This document shows positions 60,367-64,000 of a DNA stretch of 64,000 nt, one piece after another. The notes under the pieces are model-generated. The model ran no database searches, had not been told where the DNA came from, and worked only from the letters and a program-made list of their open reading frames with translations. This DNA comes from Jacaranda mimosifolia. Taxonomy: Eukaryota > Streptophyta > Magnoliopsida > Lamiales > Bignoniaceae. The DNA lies in NCBI GenBank assembly GCA_018894105.1, contig CM032133.1, forward strand, positions 18,986,501-19,050,500, given 5' to 3'. Position numbers and translations under genes: made by a program. The stretch's first letter is position 1. Each line of letters starts with the position of its first letter.

Positions 60367-62582
60367 TTTTAGGGGCTAAAGTGAAATTTTTCTTGGTCAA
60401 CTGGGTCAATCTTACACACTCACTAGCTGAAGGACTCAATTGGAAGCTGAAAGAAAATGCTGTGGTCAATGTGTAAGTGCCAAAAACTTCCCTTTAATAC
60501 ATTCCCTCCTCTCTCCCCCACCATTTTTCTTCATTTCCACTCCAACACCCTCTCCATCATCTCCGATGATGGCCAAAACCCAAAAACCAATTTGACCAAA
60601 ATCCTCCTCACCTCCTTGGGAACACATTGGTACCACATGCAACCCAAATCTACATGTTGGCCACCAAGAAATTGAAGCTCAAAGTTGAGTGACGGTGGTG
60701 AACGGCGGACGCTGTGGAGCAAAGACAGAAACTTGAAACCAGGGAGTGGTTCTGGTAGTTCAGCTTGGGGAGTATTTTGGCATCTTTAGTTCTCAATTTG
60801 GACCACCGGCAGAGGCAAAATTGGAAAGAAATGGAGCCGGCGGAAGTGGTGGTTCTGAGATGATCGGAGCTCCAATTGACAAGTAATTTGGCGGTCGTTT
60901 GAAAAATTGACTTAGGCGTTCTTTTGCTCTCACTGAAATGCATTTAACAGTAGTGGTGGTGGTGGTGATCAACTTCAGCAGCAACTCTGAGATAGATTTT
61001 TTATCTCGACGTGGCAATCGTGTGTGTGACATTGGTTTAGGGTGATTGAATTCCAAAAACTAAATTTTGGTATAATAGTTGGAATTAGGATTAACACCCA
61101 TGACCTGTATTATTCTTGTTAATTTTGCTCATTTCCTATATTTTGAAACACACGGAAGGATATAATTTGGACCTTTGAAATACATTATATATAAAGCTTA
61201 GTGGACCTAAATTTTTAATATTATATGTAAACCTTGGTTAATTAAGTTATATTAGTTGATTAAAACCCTAATTTTATGTACTTGAGACCTAAGTCACAGA
61301 TTGACTTATTAATTGTAATTTGATCGTTATAATTGACATTGTGTAATGTTGCAAGGATAATTGTAAAATAAGAACTTGAATTTGATTCATTAATCGGAGC
61401 GAATATGGCCTTTGTTAATGGCATAGTTAGCATGACACCTTATGATATTTTTGGGACCAAGCCTTAAAATATTGTATTAACTATAAAACAATCGATATTA
61501 GGAGTATAAATGGCTTAATTATTGTTTATGAGGTTAAAATGAGTATTTTAACGATAAGTCCATTCTTTTGATTAGGTGACGAGGAGCCGGGATTCGACAG
61601 ACAGTAGGATAAGGATTGGATTGCTTGTGGAAGTTAAGGTGAGGGTCTAACATATCTGTTCTTCTAGGAAATAAACTATTTCTTTGTCTATGATTATCTG
61701 TGCCTATTTGTAGTACTTGATTATGCTCATTCTGATGCTATTCTTTGTTTGTCTATTCATTGAAATTGATTGTACTCGTTCTGGTGCCCAAAACTCTTAT
61801 TGTCCTTGATACCCTATAGCCTTGTCGGTTTTTCCTTCATTGCATTGATTTTGGGTCTTGCCGACCAAATCATGTTTTTTGTACTTTTAATTGAAATTGT
61901 TCTGCATATCGTTGTATGGCCTTGTTGACATTTGTTTATCACTTGTATTGTCATAAGGGAATAATTAACGGGCCGAGTGCTTGGGACAAGTTGTTATGCT
62001 TGGGTTAACAGAGAAATAAGGAGAATCTATTATGTATATTATGCTTTGGGTTTTCTGTTTGATTCTGTTTGTACTATATTCAGGGATCAATAAGGACAGA
62101 GATGTTCTATTTATTGTATTTTTTATTAATTATATTCTATATAATCGTGTTTCTAATTGTAAAGTCTTGCTTATTGATAAATCTATTGAATTGCTACTTG
62201 TTTGACAATTTTTCTCTAATTGTTTATTGTATTTACCCTCACTAAGTCTTTGTTCTCTTCCTAGACAGGACTAAGTGAAGACTGAGGGTTTATGGTTTGG
62301 CCCAAAGAGACTATTTTGTAATAGATTAGGTGTTTCATATGTATATATGGACTACTCCTGATTGTAACTCTATGACTTAAGATTGTTGTTATGTTTGAAT
62401 GTTAATTGTGAGACTTTGGTATGTTATGTTGCCCTCCTTGTAGTGTTCTTTTGGGTTTAGAATTATGCTGCTACCTTTTGAAACTTATTGAATTTTAGGC
62501 TTTTTGGTTGTCTCATATATTATGATTTAAGTGTGAATCGGTGGCACCTCAGCTTAGGGGTTACCCTGGGTGGGGCGCCACA
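60367..62582 (+). mobile_element. 3' LTR of element C, first ~122 bp missing
   Basis: Aligns with 54897-57228 and ends GCGCCACA followed by the ATTGC target duplication. The LTR's first ~122 bp and any polypurine tract are absent, replaced by the copia LTR fragment. Frames at 60457-60675, 60650-60943 and 60793-61056 lie within the LTR and are not genes. Confidence 0.92.
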
Positions 62583-62587
62583 ATTGC
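62583..62587. repeat. Target-site duplication of element C, right
   Basis: ATTGC, matching 54770-54774. Confidence 0.92.
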
Positions 62588-62945
62588 ACTCCATACAACT
62601 CTTGTAGGTGCACATTAATCTCAAAAGCACTTTTTATGTTCTCATGATATTTATGGAGCTCATTGGACATAGATGCCATCATGAGGCAATGGGTTTGAAG
62701 ATCATCTTCTACCCATTTAGTGAATGTTTCACAGGCCTCATTGTCGCATCCTCACCAACAGTATCCGGTGGACTTTGAGTAAGGACATAAGTTCTCTTTT
62801 CAGAGTCCAGAATTATTTTGAGGATTCTTAGCCAATCGCGAAAGTTAGGCCTGGTAAGTTTATTATTTTCCAAAATAACACTAAGTGGATTCTTTGCTAT
62901 TGATTGAGGCCCGAGGCTCGGTAAATTAATTGCTTGATTTTCCAT
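62583..62945 (-). pseudogene. Copia gag N-terminus of element D
   Basis: The minus-strand frame begins MENQAINLPSLGP and continues LSVILENNKLTRPNFRDWL, ILKIILDSEKRTYVLTQSPP. This is the start of a Tork-like copia Gag, which typically reads NKLTGPNYxDWLRNLKIVL. After 62709 the frame is broken. It continues, after removal of element C, at 54769. Upstream (62983-62995 on the minus strand) TGGTAGAAAAAG might be a very worn primer site, but no LTR end matching 49120 precedes it. Confidence 0.83.
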
Positions 62946-63011
62946 GAATTTGATGGCCTTTGAGTTGTTCCTTCTATTGAGTACTTTTTCTACCAGATGG
63001 TTTGATTAGGT

Positions 63012-63636
63012 ATGGGAATAGGCTAGGCTAGGTTAGGCTTTAGCTAAAATTGGCTAGGCCTGTTACGCAAGTGATAAGCTTGAGCCTAGCATATTATCTA
63101 TGCTAGACTTTTTTTTCTAAGATTAGGCCTTGCCTTTTTAATAGATTTTAAAGCATGAACCCATTCTGAAAGCCTACCTAAAATGTTATTTTCTATTAAG
63201 GCTTCAGTTAAGTCTAAACATCACATATATCTAAGTTTTTAATATGCTCAAACTTGTAAGAGACCTTCTTAGGCAATAATCGAAATGATAAATAACAAAT
63301 GCATAATTATGAAAGTCAAATACAAGTATAAAATAATATTGTTTCCACAAAAACTAATATTAACAAACATAAAGGATTCCATAAGGACTAATTAAAAAAA
63401 TCAAATACAATTAGCTATTTAATATCATATTGTGTGTTTTTTTTTAAATAAAGAAGGATAAACGAGCTAGACTGTTAGACTTTGCAAGCTTTTAGAAAAG
63501 TTTAAGTCTAGCATATTTAGTTAAAAAGCCTATTTTTTAAGTCTTGACTTGGCATTTTTATTAAATAGACTAGGCCAAATTGGGCATAAGTAGGCTAGGC
63601 TATAATCCCCTGGCGAGTAGCCTAACCTATTCCCAT
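63012..63636. mobile_element. hAT-like MITE (625 bp)
   Basis: Its ends are inverted: ATGGGAATAGGCTAGGCTAGG on the left and, reversed, ATGGGAATAGGTTAGGCTACT on the right. Flanking 8-mers GATTAGGT (63004-63011) and CTTTAGGT (63637-63644) agree at six positions, fitting an old 8-bp duplication. Subterminal regions are rich in TAGGC/GCCTA motifs and the interior is AT-rich and non-coding. It lies just upstream of element D gag. Confidence 0.75.
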
Positions 63637-63644
63637 CTTTAGGT

Positions 63645-64000
63645 CTGATCAATAGTCAAATACATCTTTAAATCCTAAAAAACCTTAAAAAGATAGTTTA
63701 GGGATCAATTAACGATAGAATAACATACATATCGCTTTATTAAATGTTACAATTCATTCACTTACAAGATTGATTGCATAATTTATTTTGCATCCGACCA
63801 AATTTCATCAAAAGTTAAAGGAAAGAAAAGAGCAAAAGTGAAGATTTGGCTAGTCGAAGTCTCATATTTGTTTCCTTTTCAATTTTTGTTTTAATTCTGT
63901 AGTTTATGATAGAGTTATTTTTAATTATATTTTTATAAACAATCAAGAACTAATTCCTTATGTTTAGGATTACGATACATTTGTTCTGGTTATTTGACTG
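63645..64000. other. Right edge, probably element D 5' region
   Basis: No gene is recognised. By position it should belong to the leader or 5' LTR of element D, but it does not align with the D LTR at 49120-51306, so assignment is open. Confidence 0.35.

Larger units (their letters stand above)
54775..62582 (+). mobile_element. Gypsy element C, nested in copia element D
   Basis: A 7.8-kb non-autonomous gypsy element with outer ends TGTAACACCC and GCGCCACA and a 5-bp duplication ATTGC. It has a 5' LTR, a primer-like site, a ~2.1-kb leader, a gag remnant and a 3' LTR, and no recognisable pol. It shares its leader and gag text with element A, so the two are family members; C has shorter LTRs. 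It splits element D between gag N- and C-terminal parts. Confidence 0.93.

Noticed and set aside
60071..60469. 132-codon minus-strand frame
   Set aside because: It is antisense to gypsy gag and crosses the copia/gypsy LTR junction.

Overview
This window looks like nuclear DNA from a flowering plant, most likely a eudicot. It is AT-rich, genes are sparse, and introns are GT-AG. Most of it is layered transposable elements typical of plants: Ty3/gypsy and Ty1/copia LTR elements, Mutator-like, CACTA-like, hAT-like and Tourist-like elements. The species cannot be named from this sequence alone.

Only one gene looks intact. It is a three-exon class I HD-Zip transcription factor of the HB21/HB40/HB53 type on the minus strand (11988-14207), with a TATA box about 120 bp upstream of its ATG. 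A second recognisable host-derived sequence is a histone H2A open reading frame (31263-31451) that stops after 62 residues, where a functional H2A continues; I call it a fragment or pseudogene.

Layout. 1285-10471 is gypsy element A: a truncated 5' LTR, a primer-binding site, a long leader, a decayed gag with an internal 351-bp tandem duplication, a polypurine tract and a complete 2.98-kb 3' LTR. It has no recognisable pol. It abuts a Tourist-like MITE and appears to have inserted into that MITE's left end. After the HD-Zip gene, 16.2-27.4 kb is a graveyard of DNA transposons: several CACTA-ended elements, three more Tourist-like MITEs, an hAT-like element with a near-matching target duplication, and a Mutator-type element with a perfect 9-bp target duplication that carries a GC-rich insert. 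27.4-31.2 kb is AT-rich with no recognisable gene. About 32.3-38 kb holds a second type of gypsy element (LTR tail, primer site, broken gag and protease) and two arrays of related short repeats in opposite orientation. 38706-43904 is a 5.2-kb Mutator-like element with about 350-bp terminal inverted repeats and a broken MURA-type transposase.

From about 45.5 kb to the end is a nested stack. Copia element E (plus strand) is cut at 49119 inside its RNase H region by the LTR of copia element D (minus strand). D is in turn split at 54774/62583 by gypsy element C, which is flanked by the 5-bp duplication ATTGC. A 625-bp hAT-like MITE lies just upstream of D's gag. C resembles A in having long LTRs, a long leader, gag only and no pol. 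It also has a chimeric right side, where the first ~122 bp of its 3' LTR are replaced by 66 bp matching the head of a D-type copia LTR. None of the transposons appears able to move on its own. I found no rRNA, tRNA, CRISPR or bacterial-type feature, and no clearly new multi-gene system; the unusual material is structural.
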